This document shows positions 1-5,963 of a DNA stretch of 7,285 bases, piece by piece; within the stretch, counting starts at the first letter, position 1; each line of letters opens with the position of its first letter. The DNA is from Thermaceae bacterium (GTDB lineage Bacteria > Deinococcota > Deinococci > Deinococcales > Marinithermaceae): positions 1 through 7,285 of the forward strand of contig WFXV01000056.1 of NCBI GenBank assembly GCA_015490435.1, in the 5' to 3' direction. Under the pieces are notes generated by a model that was given only the letters and a program-made list of their open reading frames with translations, did not search any database and was not told where the DNA came from. The translations under genes were made by a program, and so were the position numbers.

Positions 1-1005
1 GCCCAGCTCGCGGTCAAGCAGGGCTTCGTGGAAGAGTCCCTCGCGCGCATCGCCGGGATTTCCGCGGCCGTGCACCCCATCGCCCCCTCTCCCCGCGAGC
101 TTCGCTACCGCACCGCCGCCCAGTACGTCTACCTCCCCACCGGGGGGCTTGGCTACCGGCTCCCGGGCAGCCACGAGCCGGTGCGGATCGAGGAAGACCT
201 GCTGGTCGCCGAGCCGGTGGAAGAAGCCCGGAAGCTCCTCGCTTCCTGGCCCCTCGTCAACGTCGAGGAGGTGGCGATCAAAGGGAGCCTCAAGGAGGGC
301 CGGGCGCTCGCCGCCCTGATCGGCGCAAGCCCGGGCAAGCTGAAACGCGCCGCCGCCGCTTTGGTCGAGTCGGGGCTCGCCGGCGTCTGGTGGGCGGCCC
401 CCGACCCCCGGGGCCGGTTCCGCGGCCGGCTCGTCCACGTCGCGGGCAAGGCGATCCTGATGGAGGATTTCGGCGGCGTCTTGGCCCCGGTGGACCCGGT
501 GAGCTTTTCCCAGGTGAATCCCCCCGCCGCCGGCGCGCTTTACCGCGAGGCTTGCGGCCTCGCGGGCGAGGGCACACGAGCGGTGGAACTCTACGCCGGA
601 GTGGGCGTCCTCTCCCTACACCTCGCCCGCCGTTTCCAAGAGGTACGGGCGGTGGAGATCAACTGGCGCTCGGTCCAGCTCGGCGCGAAGAACGCACGAA
701 AACAGGGGGTTGAGAACCTCACCTTTGTCCGCGACGACGCCAAGAACCTGGAGAAGTTCCTCCCCGCCGATCTGGTGGCCCTGGACCCGCCCCGCGCCGG
801 TCTCTCCAAGGAGATGCGAAAAGCGCTCATCGAGAAAGGCCCGGAGAAACTCCTCTACATCGCCTGCGATCCCGCCACCTGGGCCCGGGACGTGGGGGAG
901 CTCGTCAAAAAGGGTGGCTACGAACTCACCTTCGTTCGCCCCTACGACTTCTTCCCATACACCCACCACGTCGAGGTGCTCTCGTTCTTGACCAAAAAGG
1001 CCTGA
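1..1005 (+). CDS. TrmA/RlmD-type RNA (uracil-5-)-methyltransferase, 5' end missing
   Basis: SAM-dependent enzyme of the TrmA/RlmD (RumA) family, which makes 5-methyluridine in 23S rRNA or tRNA. The frame is open to base 1. The residues before the first possible start (GTG at 28) resemble the family segment just after the iron-sulfur cysteines, so the gene runs off the left edge and GTG 28 is unlikely to be the true start. Visible motifs, numbered from GTG 28: FSQVNP (160-165), the SAM-binding motif ELYAGVGVLSL (187-197) with acidic E210, DPPRAGL (253-259), the nucleophile Cys280 in IACDPAT (usual form SCNPAT; TGC at 865-867), and the C-terminal HHVE (313-316) with the catalytic Glu. The catalytic set looks complete. 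Any TRAM domain and the cluster cysteines would lie upstream. Whether the target is rRNA or tRNA cannot be decided here. The stop is 19 bases before the antitoxin start. Confidence 0.9.
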   Translation, partial: AQLAVKQGFVEESLARIAGISAAVHPIAPSPRELRYRTAAQYVYLPTGGLGYRLPGSHEPVRIEEDLLVAEPVEEARKLLASWPLVNVEEVAIKGSLKEGRALAALIGASPGKLKRAAAALVESGLAGVWWAAPDPRGRFRGRLVHVAGKAILMEDFGGVLAPVDPVSFSQVNPPAAGALYREACGLAGEGTRAVELYAGVGVLSLHLARRFQEVRAVEINWRSVQLGAKNARKQGVENLTFVRDDAKNLEKFLPADLVALDPPRAGLSKEMRKALIEKGPEKLLYIACDPATWARDVGELVKKGGYELTFVRPYDFFPYTHHVEVLSFLTKKA

Positions 1006-1017
1006 CCAGGTTAACTT
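988..1017 (+). promoter_or_regulatory. Promoter of the toxin-antitoxin pair, leaderless type
   Basis: TTGACC (988-993, five of six matches to TTGACA) is followed after 18 bases by TAACTT (1012-1017, fits TANNNT), and 7 bases later comes the ATG at 1025. Transcription would start at or next to the A of ATG. This is the best-matched promoter in the window. The -35 lies inside the end of the methyltransferase gene. Called from sequence only. Confidence 0.6.
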
Positions 1018-1019
1018 GG
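1006..1019. promoter_or_regulatory. Imperfect palindrome over the -10, candidate antitoxin operator
   Basis: CCAGGTTAACTTGG reads the same on both strands except for one mismatched pair (12 of 14 positions symmetric) and is centred on GTTAAC. It covers the -10 hexamer of the toxin-antitoxin promoter. Phd/YefM-type antitoxins commonly repress their own operon by binding palindromes at the promoter, so this is the natural operator candidate. Binding is inferred. Confidence 0.5.
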
Positions 1020-1024
1020 AATCA

Positions 1025-1288
1025 ATGGGCGTAAAAACCGCCACCGTGGTCAACGTGGCCGAGGCCAAGGCCAAGCTCTCCGAGCTCCTCGAAGCCGCCC
1101 TCCGGGGGGAAGAGGTGATCATCGCCAAGAGGGGAAAGCCCCTCGTGCGGCTCGTGCCGGTAGCCCCAAAGAAGCGGGAGCTCGGGTTCTTGGACATGGA
1201 AATACCCGACAGCTTTTTTGATCCCTTGCCGGAAGAGGAGCTCGCCGCCTGGTACGGCGAGGGCGACGAGGAAGATGACTGGGAATGA
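1025..1288 (+). CDS. Phd/YefM-family antitoxin of a type II toxin-antitoxin pair
   Basis: An 87-residue antitoxin that should neutralise the PIN-domain toxin encoded next and repress the operon. The N-terminal half (residues 7-46) is typical of the Phd/YefM DNA-binding fold: a VNVAEAKAKLSELLEAA segment, then GEEVIIAKRGKPLVRLVPV. The C-terminal tail (about 55-87) is acidic, with an LGFLDMEIPDSFFDPLPEEE stretch of the kind that wraps the toxin. ATG 1025 is preferred over an in-frame TTG at 1016 because it sits 7 bases after a good -10 hexamer and gives the usual N-terminus; the TTG lies inside that -10. The stop overlaps the toxin start as ATGA. Pairs of this kind are often called vapB/vapC, although the antitoxin fold here is Phd/YefM. 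Confidence 0.88.
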   Translation: MGVKTATVVNVAEAKAKLSELLEAALRGEEVIIAKRGKPLVRLVPVAPKKRELGFLDMEIPDSFFDPLPEEELAAWYGEGDEEDDWE

Positions 1289-1677
1289 AACGGGGCTACC
1301 CCCTCGACACCCATACCCTACTTTTCGCCGTGGCGCGCCCACACTGCCTATCCCCTAAAGCAAAGGCTGCCATCGAAGACCCAAGCGCTAGGCTCTTTGT
1401 CTCTAGCGCCACCGCCTGGGAAATCGCCACCAAATATCGCCTGGGAAAGCTCCCCCAAGCCAAGGTCATCCTTTCGGACTACGAGGGAAGCCTCGCCCGC
1501 CTCGGTGCACTAGACCTTTCCATTGAGGGTCACCACGCCCTACTCGCGGGGAGCTTCGAGGTCCCCCACAAGGATCCCTTCGACCGCATCCTGGCGGCGC
1601 AAGCGAAGCTCGAAAACCTCGTCATCATCAGCAAGGACCCCGCCTTCGACGCCTTTGGCGTGCGTCGCCTTTGGTAA
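1285..1677 (+). CDS. vapC: PIN-domain ribonuclease toxin (VapC-like, Sll0205 type)
   Basis: A 130-residue PIN-domain protein, the usual length for VapC toxins, which cut RNA using Mg2+ or Mn2+ held by four acidic residues. Candidates are visible: D8 (LDTHTLL), E46 (AWEIATKYRLGKL), D97 and D100 (HKDPFDRILAAQA), and D118 (SKDPAF). WEIATK, HKDPFDR and the C-terminal RRLW mark the Sll0205/COG3744 branch, which normally pairs with Phd/YefM antitoxins, as here. The start overlaps the antitoxin stop (ATGA), with GAGGA at 1268-1272 and GGGA at 1281-1284 as possible ribosome binding sites. CTA leucine codons are more frequent (four in 130) than in gltX (two in 472), a weak hint of separate ancestry. 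The active site looks intact. The RNA target is unknown. Confidence 0.88.
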   Translation: MKRGYPLDTHTLLFAVARPHCLSPKAKAAIEDPSARLFVSSATAWEIATKYRLGKLPQAKVILSDYEGSLARLGALDLSIEGHHALLAGSFEVPHKDPFDRILAAQAKLENLVIISKDPAFDAFGVRRLW

Positions 1678-1680
1678 AAT
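1675..1680 (+). promoter_or_regulatory. -10 element of hisF, leaderless type, fused to the toxin stop codon
   Basis: TAAAAT (TANNNT type) ends 7 bases before the GTG start of hisF, and its first three bases are the TAA stop of the toxin gene. There is no Shine-Dalgarno before the GTG. No good -35 is seen at 16-18 bases upstream, so the element rests mainly on the -10 and its spacing. Confidence 0.5.
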
Positions 1681-1687
1681 CGCTCCC

Positions 1688-2458
1688 GTGCTCGCCCGGC
1701 GTATCATCCCCTGCCTCGACGTCCACGACGGCCGCGTGGTGAAGGGCGTGAACTTCGTCAACCTCCGGGACGCCGGCGACCCGGTCGAGGCCGCCCGGGC
1801 CTACGACGCCGCTGGCGCCGACGAGCTCGTCTTTCTCGACATCACCGCCACCTATGAGGCCCGCTCGATCATGCTCGAGATCGTGAAGAAGGTGGCGGAG
1901 TCGGTCTTCATCCCCTTCACCGTAGGCGGGGGCGTGCGGAGCCTCGAGGACGCCCGCGAGCTCCTCCTCGCCGGCGCCGACAAGGTGAGCGTGAACTCGG
2001 CGGCGGTAAAGCGCCCCGAGCTCATCACCGAGCTCGCCGAGCACTTCGGCTCTCAGGCGGTGGTCCTCGCCATCGACGCCAAGCGAAAGGGCGACTCCTG
2101 GGAGGTCTACGTCAAGGGCGGCCGCGAGCCCACCGGTCTCGACGCCATCGAGTGGGCCAAGGAGGGCGAGTGGCTCGGGGCTGGCGAGATCCTCCTCACC
2201 AGCATGGACAAGGACGGCACCAAGGAGGGCTACGACCTCGAGCTCACCCGCGCCGTCGCCAAGGCGGTCTCCATTCCCGTCATCGCCTCCGGGGGCGCCG
2301 GCACCATGGAGCACTTCTTCGAGGCCTTCGAACTCGGCAAGGCCGACGCCGCCTTGGCCGCGAGCGTCTTCCACTTCGGCGAGATCCCGATGCACGAGCT
2401 CAAGCACTACCTCCTCGAAAAGGGTCTCCCCATCCGCCCGGCGGAGGAGGCGGCATGA
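1688..2458 (+). CDS. hisF: Imidazole glycerol phosphate synthase, cyclase subunit HisF
   Basis: A 256-residue (beta/alpha)8 barrel that, with the glutaminase HisH, converts PRFAR plus ammonia to imidazole glycerol phosphate and AICAR in histidine biosynthesis. The N-terminus MLARRIIPCLDVHDGRVVKG is classic. Catalytic D11 and D130 (AIDAKRK) and K19 are present, as are the two glycine-rich phosphate-binding loops VGGGVRS (79-85) and ASGGAG (200-205). Length is normal. The frame is open well upstream, but GTG 1688 gives the family N-terminus and follows a -10 hexamer by 7 bases. The stop overlaps the hisIE start (ATGA). hisH and the other his genes are not in the window, so the pathway genes are scattered. 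The upstream toxin gene ends 10 bases earlier and looks unrelated in function. Confidence 0.97.
   Translation: MLARRIIPCLDVHDGRVVKGVNFVNLRDAGDPVEAARAYDAAGADELVFLDITATYEARSIMLEIVKKVAESVFIPFTVGGGVRSLEDARELLLAGADKVSVNSAAVKRPELITELAEHFGSQAVVLAIDAKRKGDSWEVYVKGGREPTGLDAIEWAKEGEWLGAGEILLTSMDKDGTKEGYDLELTRAVAKAVSIPVIASGGAGTMEHFFEAFELGKADAALAASVFHFGEIPMHELKHYLLEKGLPIRPAEEAA
2446..2458 (+). promoter_or_regulatory. Shine-Dalgarno and ATGA coupling site, hisF-hisIE junction
   Basis: GGAGGCGGCATGA holds a strong Shine-Dalgarno (GGAGG, extended upstream to GGAGGAGG at 2443-2450), the hisIE ATG and the hisF TGA. The same 13 bases recur at the ftsY-bdbC junction (6883-6895). This decides the hisIE start and suggests translational coupling. 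Confidence 0.7.
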
Positions 2459-3099
2459 CTTTAGACGACGTTCGGTTCAATGAGCGCGGCCTGGTGCCGG
2501 TGGTAATGCAGGACGCCCGCACTGGCGAGGTCTTGACCCTCGCCTGGGCGAACCGTGAGGCCTTGGAAAAAACCCTTGCGACGGGCTTCGCCCACTTCTA
2601 CTCCCGCTCGCGGCAAAAGCTATGGAAAAAGGGCGAAGAAAGCGGCAACCTCCAGGAAGTCGTCGAGGTCACCCTCGACTGCGACGGCGACGCCGTGCTC
2701 TACAAGGTCATCCCCCACGGCCCCGCCTGTCACACCGGCAAGCACTCCTGCTTCCACAACCCCATCGAGACCAAGACCGAACTTCCTACCGACCTCGGCG
2801 AGGTCACCGCTCGGGTCTTCGCCACCATAGAATCGCGCCTCCGCGAGCTCCCCGAGGGCTCCTACGTGGCAAAACTCCACAAGGCCGGGCTCGACCGGAT
2901 CCTCAAGAAAATCGCCGAGGAAGCCGGCGAGGTCATCCTCGCGGCCAAAAACCAGAACAAAGACGAGCTCCGCTGGGAGGCCGCCGACCTCTACTTCCAC
3001 CTCCTCCTCACCCTGGCCGAGCTCGGCCTCACCCCCGAAGACCTCGCCGCCGAGCTCAAACGGCGCCACCAACCGAAAACTTCCAACCAATCACGATAG
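2455..3099 (+). CDS. hisIE: Bifunctional phosphoribosyl-AMP cyclohydrolase / phosphoribosyl-ATP pyrophosphatase HisIE
   Basis: A 214-residue fusion carrying out steps 2 and 3 of histidine biosynthesis. The HisE half hydrolyses PR-ATP to PR-AMP, and the HisI half opens the purine ring to give ProFAR. HisI occupies about residues 1-110: PVVMQDARTGEVLTLAW, the Mg2+ site DCDGD (D75, D77, D79) and zinc cysteines C76, C92 and C99 in HGPACHTGKHSCF. HisE occupies about 117-200, with the acidic helix motifs KIAEEAGEVILAAKN (152-166) and WEAADLYFHLLL (174-185). Both active sites look complete. The start overlaps the hisF stop and has a strong ribosome binding site. The last dozen residues (RRHQPKTSNQSR) are polar and probably disordered. 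With hisF it forms a two-gene his unit. Confidence 0.96.
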   Translation: MTLDDVRFNERGLVPVVMQDARTGEVLTLAWANREALEKTLATGFAHFYSRSRQKLWKKGEESGNLQEVVEVTLDCDGDAVLYKVIPHGPACHTGKHSCFHNPIETKTELPTDLGEVTARVFATIESRLRELPEGSYVAKLHKAGLDRILKKIAEEAGEVILAAKNQNKDELRWEAADLYFHLLLTLAELGLTPEDLAAELKRRHQPKTSNQSR

Positions 3100-3106
3100 T
3101 GGCCCT

Positions 3107-3127
3107 CCGAACCCGGGCACGGGTCGG
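3107..3127 (+). terminator. GC-rich hairpin after hisIE, possible weak terminator
   Basis: CCGA-ACCCG pairs with CGGGTCGG to form an eight-base-pair stem with one bulged A (3111) and a GGCA loop (3116-3119), starting 8 bases after the hisIE stop. No T-run follows directly, so it is not a standard intrinsic terminator. It may be an RNA 3' end structure or chance in GC-rich DNA. Confidence 0.3.
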
Positions 3128-3152
3128 CAAGCCCGGCGCCGTAGATTAAAAA
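3124..3152 (+). promoter_or_regulatory. Possible promoter of the CPBP protease gene
   Basis: TCGGCA (3124-3129, four of six matches to TTGACA) lies 17 bases before TAAAAA (3147-3152); an overlapping TAGATT (3142-3147) is another -10 option. Either would give a short leader before ATG 3164. There is no Shine-Dalgarno. This is weaker than the other promoters listed, and the local AT-rich patch is the main support. Confidence 0.3.
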
Positions 3153-3163
3153 GCATCCCAAAC

Positions 3164-4064
3164 ATGTCCGAGGTCCCGAGCCCGCTACTCGCGAACCGAC
3201 TTCTGCTCGCCTACCTGGGAGCGCTCGCCGCCACACCGCTTTTGGGCTATCTTCCGGTCTTTTTGGTGGCAAACTTCTACGGTCTGCTCTTCGCCCTGGA
3301 CTTCTTTCAGGACTTCCCCTACCTACCCGACCCGCTCGTCCTGGACCTGCAGTACGTATGGGGTGCCGTCGTCGCCTCCGCCGCCTTTCTCGCCTTCCTC
3401 GCGCGGCGCTACCCACCGCGCCACCGAAAGGCCCTGGGCCCCCAGCGGCCTTCGCGAGGCCCTAACGCTCTCCCTCATCGTGCTGGCCTACGAGCTGGGG
3501 CTTTGGGCCTTCTCGTACTGGTTGTTTCCCTTCGATCCTTTTCCCGGCCTTTCTTCCAGGATGGCCGCCACCCCGGCAGGGTGGATCGGCTACGCCGTCG
3601 TCGCCGTTTTGCTCGCTCCCGTGGTGGAGGAAATCCTCTTCCGGGGCTACCTGCTTCGGTCTTACGCCGCCGCCCGCGGGCTCCGGTTTGCGCTCTACGG
3701 AGAGGCCATCCTCTTCGGACTTTTCCACCTGCACCCTTTGCGCATGCTCAGGAGTTTCGGATTCGCCTGGATTCTGGGGCGTGCCGTGCTGGCCCGCGGC
3801 TCCCTGGTTCCGGCCGTCGCCGCCCACATGGCCACGAACGCCCTCGGCTTTGCCATGATCCACCTCGTTCCAGACATCCCCCCGCCCAGCCCGGTGGTCG
3901 GCATCAGCGCGGGAATCGCCGCCTTGCTGGCCATCGGGGTCACCGCGCGGCGGCTTCCTGTGGCGCCGGCGCCCCCTTCTGCGCCGGGCCCGGTGCTAAG
4001 CGGCAGCCTGGTACTGACCTTGCTCATCCTGCTCGCGAACCTGGCGTATGGTCTTTGGCATTAA
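3164..4064 (+). CDS. CPBP-family intramembrane metalloprotease, interrupted by a one-base frameshift near 3440
   Basis: A polytopic protein of the CPBP (Abi/CAAX protease and bacteriocin-processing) family. The catalytic motifs lie in the frame ending at 4064: EEILFR (codons 3627-3644), FGLFH (3714-3728) and HMATN (3825-3839). All are intact and set among hydrophobic segments. The N-terminal part is in a different frame, from ATG 3164, with hydrophobic stretches at about residues 12-47 and 66-81. That frame loses sense after 3440, while the catalytic frame has no plausible N-terminus of its own. Dropping one C from the five-C run at 3439-3443 joins them smoothly (RKALGP then SGLREALTLSLIV) into about 299 residues. 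Causes could be a sequence error, a recent mutation or, less likely, recoding. Substrate is unknown. If the shift is real the gene may be dead, though intact motifs argue against long decay. Confidence 0.75.
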
Positions 4065-4067
4065 ACT
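4062..4067 (+). promoter_or_regulatory. -10 element of the 4074 gene, fused to the protease stop codon
   Basis: TAAACT (TANNNT type) ends 6 bases before GTG 4074, and its TAA is the stop codon of the protease gene. There is no Shine-Dalgarno before the GTG and no clear -35. This is the same layout as at hisF. Confidence 0.4.
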
Positions 4068-4073
4068 AAGTTC

Positions 4074-4517
4074 GTGCACTGGAGTGCCAGGCTGCTGATC
4101 GCGGGCGCGAGCTGGGCGCTTTCGCTTGCGCTCGCCGCTCAGCTTGTCGGCGTGCGCATGGGGGTGCCAGCTCCGGGGTTCGACCCCGCCGACCTCAAGA
4201 CCTACCGCATCGCCGAAGCCCGGAACGTCTTCGGCCCCGAGGACCCGGCGATCCTCTTCGTCCTCGAGTGGCGCTTTGAGGCTTCGGACGTCGGCCCCCT
4301 GGCGATCGAGGTCTACCTGATTCCGCCTCGAGGCGAGCTGGTGCGCGTCGCCTACACCCTCGAGGTTCCCCCGGCATGGATCGGCCGAGAGATCGCCACC
4401 TACGCCTACTACCACCTCACCCCCGAGAAGGTCCGCGCGCGGAGCGGGACCTGGACCGCCTACTTCCTCGCAAACGGCGAGCTCAAAGGCACCGCCCGCT
4501 TCGAGCTCAGGCCCTAG
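4074..4517 (+). CDS. Unrecognised exported or membrane-anchored small protein
   Basis: A 147-residue protein whose family I do not recognise. It begins with a short basic segment (HWSAR) and a hydrophobic stretch at residues 7-27, which is either a signal peptide (possible cleavage near ALA-AQ, about residue 21) or a single membrane anchor. There is no lipobox cysteine. The remaining 120 or so residues are rich in predicted beta strands (LFVLEWRFEA, LAIEVYLIPP, ELVRVAYTLEVP). They end in GTWTAYFLANGELKGTARFEL, broken here as GTWTAYFLANGEL and KGTARFEL, which resembles the closing strands of Ig-like beta-sandwich domains. It begins 9 bases after the protease stop, so it may be made with the protease or from its own leaderless promoter. 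The only start giving the hydrophobic N-terminus is GTG 4074. The stop is 19 bases before gltX. Confidence 0.75.
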   Translation: MHWSARLLIAGASWALSLALAAQLVGVRMGVPAPGFDPADLKTYRIAEARNVFGPEDPAILFVLEWRFEASDVGPLAIEVYLIPPRGELVRVAYTLEVPPAWIGREIATYAYYHLTPEKVRARSGTWTAYFLANGELKGTARFELRP

Positions 4518-4529
4518 CCTGGCTAGAAT
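4501..4529 (+). promoter_or_regulatory. gltX promoter, leaderless type
   Basis: TAGAAT (4524-4529) ends exactly 7 bases before ATG 4537. The -35 is poor: TCGAGC at 4501-4506, 17 bases upstream, matches three of six positions. The bases between the -10 and ATG are GGGCCCC, with no Shine-Dalgarno. The ftsY promoter has the same TAGAAT. Confidence 0.55.
4514..4526. repeat. Perfect palindrome at the gltX promoter
   Basis: CTAGCC-T-GGCTAG is an inverted repeat with six-base arms around one T. It overlaps the stop of the preceding gene and the first half of the gltX -10 (4524-4529). It may be an operator, or it may be chance. No regulator is identified. Confidence 0.4.
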
Positions 4530-4536
4530 GGGCCCC

Positions 4537-5955
4537 ATGGTGACGACCCGCATCGCCCCGTCCCCGACCGGCGACCCGCACGTGGGGACGGCCTACATCG
4601 CGCTTTTCAACTACGTTTGGGCGCGTAAGAACGACGGGCGCTTCATCGTCCGCATCGAGGACACCGACCGCGCCCGCTACGTCCCGGGGGCCGAGGAGCG
4701 GATCCTCGAGATGCTCCGCTGGCTCGGCCTCGACTACGACGAGGGGCCGGATAAGGGCGGCCCCCACGCCCCCTACCGCCAGTCGGAAAGGCTCGAGCTC
4801 TACCGCGCCCACGCCGAGGAGCTCCTAAGGCGGGGCTGGGCCTACCGCGCCTTCGAGACCCCAGAGGAGCTGGAGCAGATCCGAAAGGAAAAGGGCGGCT
4901 ACGACGGCCGCGCCCGCAACATCCCCCCGGAGGAGGCGGAGGCCCGGGCCAAGGCTGGCGAGCCCCACGTCATCCGGCTCAAGGTGCCGCGTCCCGGCAC
5001 CACCGAGGTCAAGGACGAGCTCCGGGGCACGGTGGTCTACGACAACAAGGAGATCCCGGACGTCGTGCTCTTAAAGTCCGACGGCTACCCCACCTACCAC
5101 CTCGCGAACGTGGTGGACGACCACCTGATGGGCGTCACCGACGTGATCCGCGGCGAGGAGTGGCTGGTCTCGACCCCGATCCACGTCCTCCTCTACCGGG
5201 CTTTCGGCTGGGAGGTGCCGAAGTTTTACCACATGCCGCTGCTCCGGGCGCCGGGCGGGGCCAAGCTCAGCAAGCGCACTGGCCACACCAGCGTGGACTA
5301 CTACCGGGACGAGGGCATCCTTCCCGAGGCGCTTTTGAACTTCCTCGCGCTGATGGGCTTTTCCATGCCCGACGGGCGGGAGCTCTTTTCCCTGCCTGAG
5401 CTCATCGAGGCCTTCTCCTGGGAGCGGGTCCACCTCGGGGGCCCGGTCTTCGACATCGAAAAGCTCCGCTGGCTGAACGGCAAGTACATCCGCGAGGTGC
5501 TCTCCTTGGATGAGCTCGCCGAGCGGGTGAAGCCCTTCTTGGAGCGGGCCGGGCTCGACTGGAGGTCGGACGCGTACCTGAAAAAGGTCCTCGAGCTCAT
5601 GCGCCCCCGCTTCGAGACCCTCAAGGAGTTCGTGGAAAAGGCCGACTATTTTTTCACCGACGACTTTGAGTACGAGGAAAAGGCCCTCAAAGAGATCAAA
5701 AAGGGCGCCGAGATCTTGAGGGAGCTCAAAGACCTCCTCTCCTCCCTCCCCGACTTCCGCCAGGAGACCACCGAGCCCGCCCTAAAGTCCTTCGCCGAGG
5801 AAAAGGGCCTCAAGCTCCGCCACGTGATGCAGCCCCTCCGGGCCGCCATCACCGGCCGGCTCGCTACCCCGGGGATGTACGAGATGCTCGAGGTCCTGGG
5901 CAAGGACGCGGTCCTCCGCCGCCTCGAGCGGGCGCTGAAACTCATCGAGGCTTAG
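4537..5955 (+). CDS. gltX: Glutamyl-tRNA synthetase GluRS
   Basis: A 472-residue class I aminoacyl-tRNA synthetase that charges tRNA(Glu) with glutamate in the cytoplasm. The class I signatures are present: HVGT (residues 15-18, the HIGH motif, after RIAPSPTGDP) and KLSKR (243-247, the KMSKS motif). The catalytic core also contains VRIEDTDRAR, KSDGYPTYHLANVVDDHLMGVTD (split: KSDGYPTYHLAN, VVDDHLMGVTD) and EEWLVSTPIH. The all-helical anticodon-binding half runs from about 322 to 472. Arg358, in MRPRF, lines up with the T. thermophilus residue known to reject tRNA(Gln), so the enzyme is predicted to be discriminating. ATG 4537 is preferred to an in-frame ATG at 4528 because it gives the Thermus-like N-terminus MVTTRIAPSP and sits 7 bases after TAGAAT; the 4528 ATG overlaps that -10. 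Length is normal. Confidence 0.97.
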   Translation: MVTTRIAPSPTGDPHVGTAYIALFNYVWARKNDGRFIVRIEDTDRARYVPGAEERILEMLRWLGLDYDEGPDKGGPHAPYRQSERLELYRAHAEELLRRGWAYRAFETPEELEQIRKEKGGYDGRARNIPPEEAEARAKAGEPHVIRLKVPRPGTTEVKDELRGTVVYDNKEIPDVVLLKSDGYPTYHLANVVDDHLMGVTDVIRGEEWLVSTPIHVLLYRAFGWEVPKFYHMPLLRAPGGAKLSKRTGHTSVDYYRDEGILPEALLNFLALMGFSMPDGRELFSLPELIEAFSWERVHLGGPVFDIEKLRWLNGKYIREVLSLDELAERVKPFLERAGLDWRSDAYLKKVLELMRPRFETLKEFVEKADYFFTDDFEYEEKALKEIKKGAEILRELKDLLSSLPDFRQETTEPALKSFAEEKGLKLRHVMQPLRAAITGRLATPGMYEMLEVLGKDAVLRRLERALKLIEA

Positions 5956-5963
5956 CCTAGAAT
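5935..5963 (+). promoter_or_regulatory. ftsY promoter, leaderless type
   Basis: CTGAAA (5935-5940, four of six matches to TTGACA) is followed after 17 bases by TAGAAT (5958-5963), which ends 8 bases before ATG 5972. The -35 is inside the last codons of gltX. There is no Shine-Dalgarno before ftsY. Confidence 0.55.

Noticed and set aside
616..1314. Long open frame on the - strand opposite the methyltransferase and antitoxin
   Set aside because: It lies antisense to two genes with clear family motifs, spans their boundary, and has no recognisable motifs; long antisense frames are expected at this GC content.
1523..1687. N-terminal extension of hisF upstream of GTG 1688
   Set aside because: It would overlap the toxin gene in another frame and give a Ser/Arg-rich stretch absent from HisF; GTG 1688 gives the standard N-terminus.
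1006..1687. Mobile element or attachment sites around the toxin-antitoxin pair
   Set aside because: No terminal inverted repeats, target-site duplication, integrase or transposase sequence flanks the pair; slightly different codon use alone is not enough.
1628..2407. Long open frame on the - strand opposite hisF
   Set aside because: It is a shadow of hisF, very rich in Gly, Val, Glu and Leu from reverse-complemented codons, with no domain signal.
2152..2454. N-terminal extension of hisIE inside hisF
   Set aside because: It is Arg/Gly/His-rich out-of-frame translation of hisF; ATG 2455 has a strong ribosome binding site and the ATGA overlap.
3100..3163. Possible tRNA-like or small RNA element after hisIE
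   Set aside because: Only one bulged hairpin could be folded by eye; no T-arm, acceptor pairing or CCA pattern is present.
3363..3443. Independent start for the catalytic CPBP reading frame at GTG 3363
   Set aside because: The resulting N-terminus (MPSSPPPPFSPSSRG) looks like shadow translation of the overlapping membrane segment, so a frameshift in one gene explains it better.
3444..4069. Continuation of the 3164 frame to its stop at 4069
   Set aside because: After about 3440 this frame is Arg/Pro/Gly-rich without membrane segments, while the neighbouring frame holds the protease motifs.
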